Below are positions 35,301-42,660 of a DNA stretch of 64,000 nucleotides, in pieces. Position numbers and translations under genes: made by a program. The first letter of the stretch is position 1. Every line of letters starts with the position of its first letter. The notes beneath the pieces were generated by a model, which had not been told where the DNA came from, did not search any database, and was given only the letters and a program-made list of their open reading frames with translations. The stretch covers positions 1 through 64,000 of the forward strand of contig JAKOVD010000011.1 in the NCBI GenBank assembly GCA_029782215.1, in the 5' to 3' direction. The DNA is from Chloroflexota bacterium (GTDB lineage Bacteria; Chloroflexota; Anaerolineae; J102).

Positions 35301-35636
35301 CAGCGGGACCTCATCTGCGCCGCCGATCTATGGCGGCTCAAGGCAGAAGCCCTGCTTGCTCTGGAAGCCGGTCGCCCGGCGGTGGAGGCGTGCTTGCGGA
35401 CCTCGCTGGCCCAGGCGCAGGAGCTGGGCGCCAGGGTGTCGGCGCTGCGGGCGGTCACCCGGCTGGCGCAGCTCCAGGTTGAGCAAGGGCCGGCGGTAGG
35501 GGTCCGTGAGCAGTTGCAGGAGTTGTATTCGAAGTTCACCGAAGGTCACGACACGCCCGATCTAGCCGCCGCCAAAGCGGTTCTGGCCCGCCTGCCAGCA
35601 TCCCTGTCCGCAAGGAGTCTCCATGCACTCACCTAA
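32343..35636 (+). CDS. BTAD-type transcriptional regulator with ATPase and TPRs, paralogue of the divergent gene
   Basis: A 1097-residue protein. The ATG at 32343 is chosen because it opens MPAALRIRLFGEF, matching the start of the divergent paralogue; the open frame upstream is leader. Domain order is the same: winged helix (about 1-95, SRQQLAFLFWPETTD), BTAD (100-245, GELLPDCYDNWILFER), ATPase (about 255-500, Walker A GEAGIGKTRL near 289, Walker B ALDDMQW near 400), then a long TPR-like C-terminal half. Its last 14 bases overlap the start of an ABC substrate-binding lipoprotein gene, so it is translationally coupled to a transporter. It may sense the transported compound directly or through that transporter. 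Confidence 0.87.
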   Translation: MPAALRIRLFGEFSTALDYRSVSGLGSTRLQALLAYLVLNRDAAPSRQQLAFLFWPETTDGQAQTNLRQLLHTLRRRLPGIDDYLQIDERSIYWRPGAPVWFDIAAFEAAVDRARVNSGTERLAALDEASALARGELLPDCYDNWILFERERLTQQRLWVLQEGMQLLEERRDYPQAIEWARRLLAADPLHEATYRRLMRLHVLNNDRVAALRTYHTCAAQLEQELGVAPSAATREVYERLLSAPGGEPQSPSRESRLTLVGRQQEWATLQAAWRAANRGAVRCVFLSGEAGIGKTRLIEEVMIWAGQQGIPAGLARAYAAGGDLAYGALVDCLRSEAVAPLVRRLETPWRMELGRLLPELSVEDPTLPHPSPLTERWQVQRLLEALSRVFASPSRPFVLALDDMQWYAAETLEWLSFLVRFQPRARLLVIGAFRSDDIDPDHPLTRLLLDLRSAGLLAELPVAALSRPETAALASQVSSSRLDEDSILALHRFTEGNPLFVVETLRAAHPVAGMAPAMTPEGSGLPNLPPRIQSVIQTRLARLSPAAHDLAALAATIGRAFTFDVLLQASAQDEDPIARSLDELWQRRIVVEKGATAYDFSHDRIRDVAYAEINPARRRLFHRRVANALVGVQSADGGASSAVIAMHFQRAGDLQQAVVYYQAAAEAALRLFAYRDAIAMLEDGLAVARQLPGGLAERGLELELQMKVAAAWAAITSFLGTEAETAYLRALELCDLVGHTRHRFAVLWGLHEIKLYRVEYEESLALGLQCLDIATELGDVDLVLEGQHAVWGPYFFMGDYTHAFAHMQAGLALYDRAQHERLSIDFGVHDSASCALYEGALALWNMGLLDQAREREARSISLAHKLSLPANVADAFSYAALFYQLLADPLQVERFAAPALQISEEKGYPFTKILSAVPLGWSRARQGRMSEGLALALGGLNDARALDMRLHYSHLSAMTAEVLIAAGRHGEALALLEEAIDRFETQRDLICAADLWRLKAEALLALEAGRPAVEACLRTSLAQAQELGARVSALRAVTRLAQLQVEQGPAVGVREQLQELYSKFTEGHDTPDLAAAKAVLARLPASLSARSLHALT

Positions 35637-37263
35637 GCGCCCGCTCCTTCTCGCCCTCTTCGTTGTGGTGTTGAGCGCCTGCTCCGTGATCCCACCTCCC
35701 GCCACCACGGCTCCCAGCCCTGCGCCGACCGCCACGACCGCGGCCAGTCCCACCCAGGGCGCCGGCCAGACCACACCGGGCGGCACGGCGCGAGCGCTGG
35801 CCGAAACGGGTGTGATGGACGACCTGGACCCGAGCACCGCTTGTATGGGCGAGTTCAAGGTCTTTGTCAATGTCTATGACACCCTGACCAGGTACAACCT
35901 GCCCGGCAGCGCCGAACAGATCGGCCCGGGGCTGGCGACGTCCTGGACCCATTCCGACGACGGCCGCACCTGGACGTTCAAGCTGCGCCAGGGGGTCAAA
36001 TTCCACGATGGCTCGGAGGTCAACGCCGCTGCGGTCAAATACTCGGTCGAGCGCACCAAGAAGGCGGGCGTCTGCTCGGCATATATGCTGGACCCCATTC
36101 AGGCCATCGACACCCCCGATCCCTACACGGTGGTCTTCCACCTGGACAGGCCTGTGTCGCTCGACGCCATCATGGCAAGCCCCTACCAGTCCTGGATCAT
36201 GAGTCCAACCGCGATAGGGGATCATCCACACGATTGGTTTGCGCAGGGCCACGACGCCGGCAGCGGTCCCTACCGCATCGCTCAGTTCGAGCCGGCGCAG
36301 CGCCTGGTGCTGCAGCGTTTCGACGACTACTGGGGCGGCTGGCAGCCAAACCAGATCGACACCGTCATCTTTGAAGTGGTCATGGACAATGCGGTCGCCG
36401 AACAGATGGTGGCGGCGGGACAGACGGACTTTGCCACCAGTGTCGCCCTGCAGCCAGAGCAGATGACCAGCCTGGCGGCCAACGGGGACTACCTGCTGGA
36501 TGCGAGCCCGAGCTACCTCAACTACTTCATCTTCCTGAACCACCGCCGGGCGCCGACCGATGACGCACGCGTACGGCAAGCCCTTGCCTACAGCTTCCCC
36601 TATGACGAAGTTCAGGCGCAGTTCACGCTCGGCAAGAGCACCCGCGCCCACGGCGCCGTGCCTGCCAACGTCTGGGGGCACATGCCCGAGGTGTGGCCGT
36701 ACAACTACGATCCGGGCAAGGCCAAATCCTTGCTCGAAGAGGCAGGCTACGGCGAGGGCATGGAGCTCACCATCGGCTACTGGCCGGGAGGGGACATGAT
36801 CCCTCTCTTGTGGCAGGCGGCCCTGGCGAAAATCGGAGTCAAGCTCAACCTCGAGACAACGGACTTCGATACCCTTTGGGAGAAGGGCAAGTCCGACCCT
36901 GAGCATGCCCCCCAGGCGACGGTAGCGGTGGGTTTCCCTGACGTGATCGATCCGTATTCCTATCTGCATCTGTACTTCCACAGCGAAGAGCAGCCGCAGT
37001 TCAACATGGGCTACTATCGAAATCCTGAGTTCGACGCCCTGATCGACGCAGCGCACCTCCAGGGCGTCACCGACCAGGCTGGCGCTACCGAGAAGTACAT
37101 ACGGGCCCAGGACATGCTGACGGAGGACGCCGCCGCCATCTTCGCACTCGACCTGGTGGCCTTCCACCTGATCCGCTCCGATCTCACCGGCTATGCCAAC
37201 AATCCGGCCTACAGCGAAGCGGTGTTCTGGCATGACCTGCGCCGGACACCGGCGGCAGAGTAG
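35623..37263 (+). CDS. ABC transporter substrate-binding lipoprotein (oligopeptide/nickel type, SBP_bac_5)
   Basis: A 546-residue protein with AAGGAG (35612-35617) before the ATG, inside the end of the BTAD gene. A lipoprotein signal ends VVVLSAC, followed by a Pro/Thr/Ala linker. The mature part shows the family's signatures: LATSWTHSDDGRTWTFKLR then GVKFHDGSEVNAAAVKYSVE (about residues 105-145), GSGPYRIAQFEP (about 220), DDYWGGWQP, and ARVRQALAYSFPYDEV (about 320). It captures peptides or similar small solutes outside the membrane and hands them to the two permeases encoded next. The ligand cannot be read from the sequence. Length and order are normal for cluster C binding proteins. Confidence 0.9.
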   Translation: MHSPKRPLLLALFVVVLSACSVIPPPATTAPSPAPTATTAASPTQGAGQTTPGGTARALAETGVMDDLDPSTACMGEFKVFVNVYDTLTRYNLPGSAEQIGPGLATSWTHSDDGRTWTFKLRQGVKFHDGSEVNAAAVKYSVERTKKAGVCSAYMLDPIQAIDTPDPYTVVFHLDRPVSLDAIMASPYQSWIMSPTAIGDHPHDWFAQGHDAGSGPYRIAQFEPAQRLVLQRFDDYWGGWQPNQIDTVIFEVVMDNAVAEQMVAAGQTDFATSVALQPEQMTSLAANGDYLLDASPSYLNYFIFLNHRRAPTDDARVRQALAYSFPYDEVQAQFTLGKSTRAHGAVPANVWGHMPEVWPYNYDPGKAKSLLEEAGYGEGMELTIGYWPGGDMIPLLWQAALAKIGVKLNLETTDFDTLWEKGKSDPEHAPQATVAVGFPDVIDPYSYLHLYFHSEEQPQFNMGYYRNPEFDALIDAAHLQGVTDQAGATEKYIRAQDMLTEDAAAIFALDLVAFHLIRSDLTGYANNPAYSEAVFWHDLRRTPAAE

Positions 37264-37269
37264 GATGCG

Positions 37270-38292
37270 ATGAGTGCTCGGTACCTTGTGCGCCGGCTCG
37301 CCACCTCTCTGCTCGTCCTGGCTGGCGTCATCGCGCTCACCTTCTTTGCGACGCGGATGCTGCCAACCGATCCGGCGCAGTTGTACGCGGGCCGGCGGGC
37401 GAGGCCGGAGCAGTTGGCTGCCATTCGCAGCCAGCTTGGCCTGGACCAGCCGCTGCCCGTGCAGTTTGCCCACTACGTGAACGATCTGGCTCGCGGGGAC
37501 CTGGGCCAATCCTTCATCACCAAGCGCAGCGTGCGCTCTGACCTGGGGCTGTTCCTGCCCGCCACGCTGGAGCTGGTGGTTTGCGGCTTCTTCCTGGCCC
37601 TCGTCGCCGGCATTCCCCTGGGCATTCTCGCTGGCGCCCGTGAACGCAGCCGGTTCGACCGCGGAGCCGGGGCTGCCGCCGTGATTGGGGCGGCGGCCCC
37701 GGTGTTCGCCCTGGCCCTGCTGGCGCAGCAGGTGTTCTTCAGCACGCTGCACTGGCTGCCTCTCAACGGCAGGATGGACGCCGCCATTGTCATCGCCCAT
37801 CCCGTCACGCCCATCACCGGTTTCTTGCTCGTGGATGCAGCCGTGTCTGGCAATTGGGTTGCCTGGCGCGACGCCGCAGCGCATCTCGTCCTGCCGGTCT
37901 TCGTCATCGCCATTTATCCCCTGGCCGTCATCTTACGCATGACACGCAACAGCGTGGTCGAGGCGCTGCACGAGCCGCACATCGTCGTGGCACGGGCCAA
38001 GGGCATGCCCGAGCGAATCGTCCTGTCTCGCCACGCTCTACGCAACGCTCTCCTACCCGTGCTCACGATCGCCGGGCTGACCTTCGCCTACGCCATCACC
38101 GGCACGGTTTTCGTCGAGGTGCTCTTCCGCTGGCCGGGCATGGGCAAATACGTCGCCGACGCCATCCTTGCCAGAGACCTGCCCCCCATCCTGGCGGTGA
38201 CGCTGGTCAGCACCGCCATCTTCGTCGGGGTGACGTTCTTCCTGGACATCGCTCGCGCCCTGCTCGATCCCCGGACGAGGACCGCAAGGTAA
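37270..38292 (+). CDS. ABC transporter permease (DppB/OppB type)
   Basis: A 340-residue inner-membrane protein starting six bases after the binding-protein stop. Residues 1-30 contain the typical N-terminal helix (YLVRRLATSLLVLAGVIALTF), followed by RMLPTDPA and the GLDQPLPVQF stretch of DppB-like permeases. About six membrane segments are visible. The cytoplasmic EAA loop that contacts the ATPase reads VVARAKGMPERIVLSRHALRNALLP (about residues 238-262). Its TAA stop overlaps the ATG of the next permease by one base, so the two are translationally coupled and probably form a heterodimer. Confidence 0.92.
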   Translation: MSARYLVRRLATSLLVLAGVIALTFFATRMLPTDPAQLYAGRRARPEQLAAIRSQLGLDQPLPVQFAHYVNDLARGDLGQSFITKRSVRSDLGLFLPATLELVVCGFFLALVAGIPLGILAGARERSRFDRGAGAAAVIGAAAPVFALALLAQQVFFSTLHWLPLNGRMDAAIVIAHPVTPITGFLLVDAAVSGNWVAWRDAAAHLVLPVFVIAIYPLAVILRMTRNSVVEALHEPHIVVARAKGMPERIVLSRHALRNALLPVLTIAGLTFAYAITGTVFVEVLFRWPGMGKYVADAILARDLPPILAVTLVSTAIFVGVTFFLDIARALLDPRTRTAR

Positions 38293-39245
38293 TGGGCGTG
38301 CTGCAACGCTTCGGAGATGCGGTCAGGGAGACCGCGCTGGAAGGCGACCTTGGATCGCCCCGGCCTACGCTGGCTTCGGGTCGCATGGGGTTGATCAGCG
38401 GACGATCAGGCAGGGCGCGCTTACCGGCAGTCGCAGCCAGGCCAGGCGTGTGGGTGAGTGCGCTCTTTCTTCTGTTGCTGGTCCTGGCGGCAGTGCTCGC
38501 CCCCTGGATCACCCCCTACGGCGCCGAGGGCGCCGGCATGCCCAATATGGCCCACCGGCTGCAAGCGCCCTCCTGGGCCCATCCCTTCGGCGCCGACGAG
38601 ATGGGACGCGACCTGCTGGCACGCGTGCTTTACGGCGCCCGCACCTCGCTGGCTCTTGCCGCGCTGGTAGTGGGCAGCAGCGTGTTGATTGGCATCGTCG
38701 TCGGTCTGGCCGCGGGCGCTGCTGGCGGCTGGCTGGACGAGGCCGCGATGCGCCTGACCGATGTGTTCCTGGCCTTTCCGCCCCTTCTGCTCGCCATCCT
38801 GGTGGCAGCCGTGCTGCAGGGCGGGTTCACCAGCGCGGTGCTGGCGTTGGTCCTGGTCTGGTGGCCGGTGTACGCCATCCTGGTGCGCGGACAGGTGGCG
38901 GCGCTGCGCCACCGCCCCTTTGTCGAGGCGGCGCGCGCGATCGGCGCCACGTCGTGGGGCATCGCCTGGCGCCACCTGCTCCCCAACGCCGTCGGCCCCC
39001 TGCTCGTGCAGGCAACCATAGACATCGGGGCCGTCATCCTCGTGGCATCGGGGCTCAGCTTCATCGGCCTGGGACCGCATCCTCCCGCCGCCGATTGGGG
39101 CGCCATGGTCAACAACGGGCGCCCGTATGTGTTGGGAGGCGCCTGGTGGCTGGCGGGCATACCAGCCCTCGCCATCCTGCTGACGGCGCTGGCCTGTGCC
39201 GTGCTGGGGGACAGCCTGCGCGAGTCAGCCTCACCGAATCGATAG
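38292..39245 (+). CDS. ABC transporter permease (DppC/OppC type)
   Basis: A 317-residue protein. The ATG at 38292 shares its first base with the previous stop; the open frame runs far upstream, but only as a shadow of the first permease. After an N-terminal cytoplasmic extension of about 50 residues come the first helix (VWVSALFLLLLVLAAVLAPWITPYG), the family motif HPFGADEMGRDLLARVLYGARTSL, five further helices, and the EAA loop VEAARAIGATSWGIAWRHLLPN followed by GLSFIGLG. All are standard for DppC. It completes the membrane part of the importer. No ATP-binding subunit genes follow, so those must be borrowed from elsewhere in the genome. Confidence 0.92.
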   Translation: MGVLQRFGDAVRETALEGDLGSPRPTLASGRMGLISGRSGRARLPAVAARPGVWVSALFLLLLVLAAVLAPWITPYGAEGAGMPNMAHRLQAPSWAHPFGADEMGRDLLARVLYGARTSLALAALVVGSSVLIGIVVGLAAGAAGGWLDEAAMRLTDVFLAFPPLLLAILVAAVLQGGFTSAVLALVLVWWPVYAILVRGQVAALRHRPFVEAARAIGATSWGIAWRHLLPNAVGPLLVQATIDIGAVILVASGLSFIGLGPHPPAADWGAMVNNGRPYVLGGAWWLAGIPALAILLTALACAVLGDSLRESASPNR

Positions 39246-39368
39246 AGAGTGTCCGCAGAAAACGGCCTGGCCTCGTGATCCGTGGCAACGGCATGCAGGC
39301 CTTGGCCTGGGTTTCGGATACGTGCCCGGTGGATTTGACCGGCCCAGTGGGCAGTCGCTGGCGCCGAT

Positions 39369-39397
39369 TTGACATGGGGCCGCCTCCCAATGATAAT
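39369..39397 (+). promoter_or_regulatory. Near-consensus sigma-70 promoter of the methyltransferase-like gene
   Basis: TTGACA (39369-39374), 17 bases, then GATAAT (39392-39397): a perfect -35, ideal spacing and a five-of-six -10. Transcription should start near 39404, about 44 bases before the ATG. Such a strong promoter is unique in this window and implies control by repression. The palindrome that starts at 39391 covers the -10 box. Confidence 0.75.
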
Positions 39398-39436
39398 GTG
39401 ACTGGCCGGTCATATGACCGGCCAGTCACATTATCA
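39391..39436. promoter_or_regulatory. Perfect 46-bp palindrome (operator) over the -10 box and start site
   Basis: The left half 39391-39413 and right half 39414-39436 are exact reverse complements with no spacer. Each half contains a smaller imperfect palindrome of the form TGACYGGCCRGTCA, the style of TetR-family operators, so two repressor dimers could bind side by side. It covers the -10 box and the likely start point and ends where the AGGAAG ribosome site begins. Location argues for an operator and not a terminator. No TetR-type gene is in the window. Confidence 0.75.
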
Positions 39437-39447
39437 GGAAGTAGAGT

Positions 39448-40125
39448 ATGAAGCACTTGATCGCGAGAGCGTACTTGGGCCTGATTTTCTTGATAGGATG
39501 TCTAGCCCTGGTCCTCTTTGTGTCGGCTGGCTCTCTGGCATTCTGGCAAGCCTGGATCTATCTGTCCGTCTGGACGGTGTGTGTTGTTTTCGTCACCACG
39601 TATTTGGTCAAACATGATCAACTGCTGTTGGCCAGTCGAGTCCAGGCGGGGCCAACCGCTGAGACCCAAAAGAGCCAACAGGTCATTCAGAGCCTGGCCA
39701 GCTTGTTCTTCGTTGCACTTTACGTCGTTGCCGGTTTGGATTTTCGTTTTCAATGGTCGACTGTGCCGCCTGTCGTAAGTTTGATATCCGACGCGTTCGT
39801 GGTAGTTGGCTTCTTCATTGTGTTCCTGGTCTTCAAGGCAAACAGCTATACCAGCGCCGTCATTGAAGTGTCGAGCGAGCAAGAAGTGGTTACCACAGGG
39901 CCCTACAGCGTAGTTCGCCACCCCATGTACGCGGGGGCCATGCTGTTGCTTCTCTTTACACCGACGGCTTTGGGATCCTGGGTGGCAATCCCCTTTGTCT
40001 TGCCCATGCTCATGGTGATCGTGGCCCGGCTGCGAGAGGAGGAAAGACTTCTACGGGCAAATCTAGGCGGCTATGAGGCGTATTGCCAGAAGGTGCACTA
40101 CCGCCTGGCGCCATTCATTTGGTAG
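39448..40125 (+). CDS. Isoprenylcysteine carboxyl methyltransferase-like (ICMT/PEMT-type) membrane protein
   Basis: A 225-residue integral membrane protein with about five helices and AGGAAG before the ATG. The C-terminal part holds the family motif TGPYSVVRHPMYAGAMLL (about residues 150-167), then a helical hairpin and RLREEERLLRAN with GGYEAYCQKVHYRL before the end. These form the S-adenosylmethionine and lipid-substrate site in ICMT-like enzymes. The substrate is likely a small lipid-like or isoprenoid compound, but bacterial members are mostly unassigned. By eye the gene is clearly A+T-richer than its neighbours, which together with its own strong promoter and operator suggests arrival by transfer, probably from a locus that also had the repressor. 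Confidence 0.82.
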   Translation: MKHLIARAYLGLIFLIGCLALVLFVSAGSLAFWQAWIYLSVWTVCVVFVTTYLVKHDQLLLASRVQAGPTAETQKSQQVIQSLASLFFVALYVVAGLDFRFQWSTVPPVVSLISDAFVVVGFFIVFLVFKANSYTSAVIEVSSEQEVVTTGPYSVVRHPMYAGAMLLLLFTPTALGSWVAIPFVLPMLMVIVARLREEERLLRANLGGYEAYCQKVHYRLAPFIW

Positions 40126-40436
40126 ACGCGTTGACCAGCGGACGAGAGGTCGCAGCCAGCGCCGCCTCCGGCCCAAATGCCGGTCGTGAGCGCAGCGGCG
40201 CGGCTGCTGGTCGCCCACGTCCCGCCGGACTACGTTCCGGCGCCCGAAACAACTGCGGTCTTTCTCCCCATCGTCCACCACTGATGCATCCGTAGCTGAG
40301 AGCCACACCCCCAGGCGCCGTTCCCCTTTTGCGGGACACTGCCGAACCGGCGCTACCAAGATGGGCTGGCCGGCGGCTGATGGTGCGAGGCAAGGGAGCC
40401 CCTCATATCAGCCGCCGGTCAGCGCTGAATGCAGGG
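40126..40436. other. Intergenic region between convergent genes
   Basis: This 311-base stretch contains a hairpin at 40370-40418 (listed separately). The sequence returns to the high G+C content of the surroundings right after the methyltransferase-like gene. I see no gene, promoter or mobile-element end in it. Confidence 0.4.
40370..40418. terminator. Hairpin between convergent genes
   Basis: CCGGCGGCTGAT (40370-40381) pairs perfectly with ATCAGCCGCCGG (40407-40418) around a 25-base loop. It lies 19 bases beyond the stop of the leftward lipoprotein gene and about 245 bases past the methyltransferase-like gene. There is no T-tract, so a terminator role for the leftward gene is probable but not certain. 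Confidence 0.4.
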
Positions 40437-42302
40437 TTACTGCCACACGGTGCGGAGGGGCGCCTCAGCCGATTCCACCACCTTGAGGTCGGGCATGTTG
40501 CCCGTGGTCACGGCGCGCTTGGCCATCCAGACCTTGCCCGGCTGGAGGTCGCCCACCAGCGCCACCTGCTGCTTGGGGTCTGAGCTGGGGCACAGGTAGT
40601 TGGCGCGATCGCCGCCCACGGCGTAGGTGGCGCCGGTGGCAAAGCCGCATACCGTCCCGTCGGCAAGCTCGACCAGCCAGGCGTGAGCGGCGGCGTCCTG
40701 GGGCGTCTCGGGCGTGGGCAAGGGCTGGGTCAGCTTGAGGACGAAACCGGTCTCCTCCGTCGTGGGATCGGCGCCGCAGATCACGCTGTCACCTTCGGCG
40801 AAGCAAGGATCGTAGATCTGGTTGCCCACCGTACACCGGTAAGCGTTGGGGCGCCACACGGCCAACGAGCTGGTCCAGCAGCTCCCCTCCTGGGGCTCGC
40901 CGGTGGGTATCGCCGGCGTGTAGGTGATCACCTGTGTCGCTGTGATGGGCGCCGAAGCATCGGCGCTGGCGGGCGCCGAAGCATCGGCGCTGGCGGGCGT
41001 CGCGGCAGCCGTGCTGGCATCGCAGGTGCCGTTGTAGTAGGCATCGGCGTCGCACTGGCCGTCACCCGGCAACGTGCAGGTGCCCTGTTCGTTGGCCTTC
41101 CCGCTGTTCGCCGTGATGGCATAGGTACCGCCCGTGATGGCGCAGTAGCGACCGGCGTCCGTCACGTAGCCTGTCACCTTGACCCCGCCCACACGGCACT
41201 CGCCGCGCAACAGCGCCCACTCTTCGCACTGCTGGTTGTCTTCAAAGGTGCAGACGCCGTACTCCCCGCCGTCGCCGCGCTTCTCGATTGTCAGCGTGCC
41301 GCCCTGCTTCGTGCAGTTCTCGGACGCGGGATTGGCCATGCCCGTGCCGGTCGCCGGGGCCGGTGCACTCTGAGCACAGTTGAGCGTCACCGTGTAAAGC
41401 TGCTGGCTGGGTGTAACCTGGCAGGCCGAGATCGGCTGGTCCTGCGGGCAGTTGGCCGAGGCATCGGGCTGCCACTGGGCAGAGGCCAGGCACATCTGGG
41501 TGTCCTTGCGGTATCCGGACGCGGTGCCCGTAGGTCCGCCCGCCGCCAGGTTCATGTCCTCCTGCCAGCCCTGGGCCTCCAGCATGCTCCCCAGTTCCTT
41601 CACCACGGCATCGGGACTGGAGAACTGCTCGCCCGCGCCCGTGGCGGTCGCCTGGCAGCCCGTGCCGGTGTCGCCGCCGGCATAATCGGTGATGGGCGCT
41701 TCGCTCTCGGTCACCTTGACCTTGAGGGTCTTCGCCATGTCATCCGCCATCGCAGCGCAGCTCTTCGCGTCCAAGGGCGTCAGCGCCGCTTCACCGGCGG
41801 CAGGCGTGGGCTGCACCGCCGTGCTGGCATCACACGTGCCGTTGTAGTAGGCATCGGCGTCGCACTGGCCGCCATCCGGCAGCGTGCAGGTGCCTGTTTC
41901 GTTGCTGGCGCCGCTGTTGCCGGTTACCGCATAGGTTCCACCCGTGATGGCGCAGTAGCGACCGGCGTCCGTCACGTAGCCTGTCACCTTGACCCCGCCC
42001 ACGGGGCACGCGCCGCGCATCAGCGCCCACTCTTCGCACTGCTGGTTGTCCTCGAAGGTGCAGACGCCGTACTCGCCGCCGTCGCCGCGCTTCTCGATCG
42101 TCAGCGTGCCGCCCTGCTTCGTGCAGTTCACCGAGGCCGGGTTGGCGATGGAGGCGGCAGTCGGCTCAGCCACAGGCGTCGGCTCCGCAGTGGGCGGAGG
42201 TTGGGTGGGAGGCGCCTGGGTGGGGGTGGCAGGCGGCGTACACGCCACCAGGCCGGCGGCCAGCAAGGCCAGCAGGGATAAGGTCAAAATGAAGTGTTTC
42301 AC
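40437..42302 (-). CDS. Lipoprotein with two DUF333-like repeats and a C-terminal Cys-containing domain
   Basis: A 621-residue protein starting with GTG at 42302 (GGAG eight bases upstream), which opens a clear lipoprotein signal (LLALLAAGLVAC). The open frame beyond is leader. After a Pro/Thr linker comes a DUF333-like module (NPASVNCTKQGGTLTIEKR, CEEWALMRG, about residues 60-165). A second module follows (about 185-320, SCAAMADDMAKTLKV to LYTVTLNCAQ), then a near-copy of the first (about 325-435), then a C-terminal domain (about 460-621, GSCWTSSLAVWRPNAYRC, CFAEGDSVICGA). The first two modules in the same style recur in the DPP-IV-like lipoprotein at 49991-54379. Function unknown; many Cys suggest an extracytoplasmic, disulfide-stabilised protein. 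Confidence 0.8.
   Translation of the reverse strand: MKHFILTLSLLALLAAGLVACTPPATPTQAPPTQPPPTAEPTPVAEPTAASIANPASVNCTKQGGTLTIEKRGDGGEYGVCTFEDNQQCEEWALMRGACPVGGVKVTGYVTDAGRYCAITGGTYAVTGNSGASNETGTCTLPDGGQCDADAYYNGTCDASTAVQPTPAAGEAALTPLDAKSCAAMADDMAKTLKVKVTESEAPITDYAGGDTGTGCQATATGAGEQFSSPDAVVKELGSMLEAQGWQEDMNLAAGGPTGTASGYRKDTQMCLASAQWQPDASANCPQDQPISACQVTPSQQLYTVTLNCAQSAPAPATGTGMANPASENCTKQGGTLTIEKRGDGGEYGVCTFEDNQQCEEWALLRGECRVGGVKVTGYVTDAGRYCAITGGTYAITANSGKANEQGTCTLPGDGQCDADAYYNGTCDASTAAATPASADASAPASADASAPITATQVITYTPAIPTGEPQEGSCWTSSLAVWRPNAYRCTVGNQIYDPCFAEGDSVICGADPTTEETGFVLKLTQPLPTPETPQDAAAHAWLVELADGTVCGFATGATYAVGGDRANYLCPSSDPKQQVALVGDLQPGKVWMAKRAVTTGNMPDLKVVESAEAPLRTVWQ
41011..41339. repeat. Intragenic direct repeat, copy A
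   Basis: Copy A of a 329-base duplication; copy B is at 41821-42149. Offset is exactly 810 bases (270 codons) from end to end with no insertion or deletion. A block of about 60 bases in the middle (around 41132-41191) is identical between copies. It encodes the DUF333-like module. Confidence 0.8.
41821..42149. repeat. Intragenic direct repeat, copy B
   Basis: Copy B of the 329-base duplication (see 41011-41339). The differences are mostly scattered single bases. A third, more diverged version lies inside the DPP-IV-like gene at about 50840-51165. Confidence 0.8.
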
Positions 42303-42660
42303 GATGCGTTCTCCGTTGGTTTGGGGCGGCAGGGCCACAATGATTGGTGTTCGTGTTACGATCATTGAGACGAGAAAGCGGAGATGATGCCATCTACCGC
42401 CCGGCCGTATCTGCTTACGCCAAATGGCTACTATGTGGCGTGGGCATGGGGACGGCTGGACGGCCTGTTGCCGAGAAGACGATTTCCGGTGCAGGCATGT
42501 TCCGGTCTCACGCAGGAAGCGACGCGGACAGACGAAGGAGTGCCACCGGGTTCCGTGGCGGCACGGCCCCCAATCCGCCCGATTGGCACTCCTTGTCCGG
42601 CTAAGGCCTGCAAATGGAGGGACTTGAGGTGGCGAGGTTGCCCTCGCCACCTGTATGCGG
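42303..42660. other. Structured intergenic region upstream of the DUF333 lipoprotein
   Basis: This 358-base gap between two leftward genes holds no credible gene. Close to the lipoprotein start, CAATGAT (42338-42344) and ATCATTG (42361-42367) form an inverted repeat of operator size. Further out, AAGGAGTGCCA (42535-42545) and TGGCACTCCTT (42584-42594) enclose an inner CCGTG/CACGG hairpin (42553-42566). The right end holds the terminator hairpin listed separately. The leader of the lipoprotein mRNA may be structured, but no known riboswitch class is recognised. Confidence 0.45.
42627..42652 (-). terminator. Perfect 11-bp stem hairpin after the discoidin/VCBS gene
   Basis: AGGTGGCGAGG (42627-42637) pairs perfectly with CCTCGCCACCT (42642-42652) around a 4-base loop, starting 9 bases past the stop of the leftward gene at 42661. 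Shape and place fit an intrinsic terminator, although the T-tract is poor. Confidence 0.65.

Noticed and set aside
38292..38300. Starting the second permease at the far upstream end of its open frame (37854)
   Set aside because: That stretch is antisense-like shadow inside the first permease gene; the ATG overlapping the previous stop gives a normal DppC-type N-terminus.
39391..39436. 46-bp palindrome as the terminator of the permease operon
   Set aside because: It begins about 145 bases past the permease stop, overlaps a near-consensus promoter and lies just before a start codon; there is no T-tract. An operator explains all of this better.
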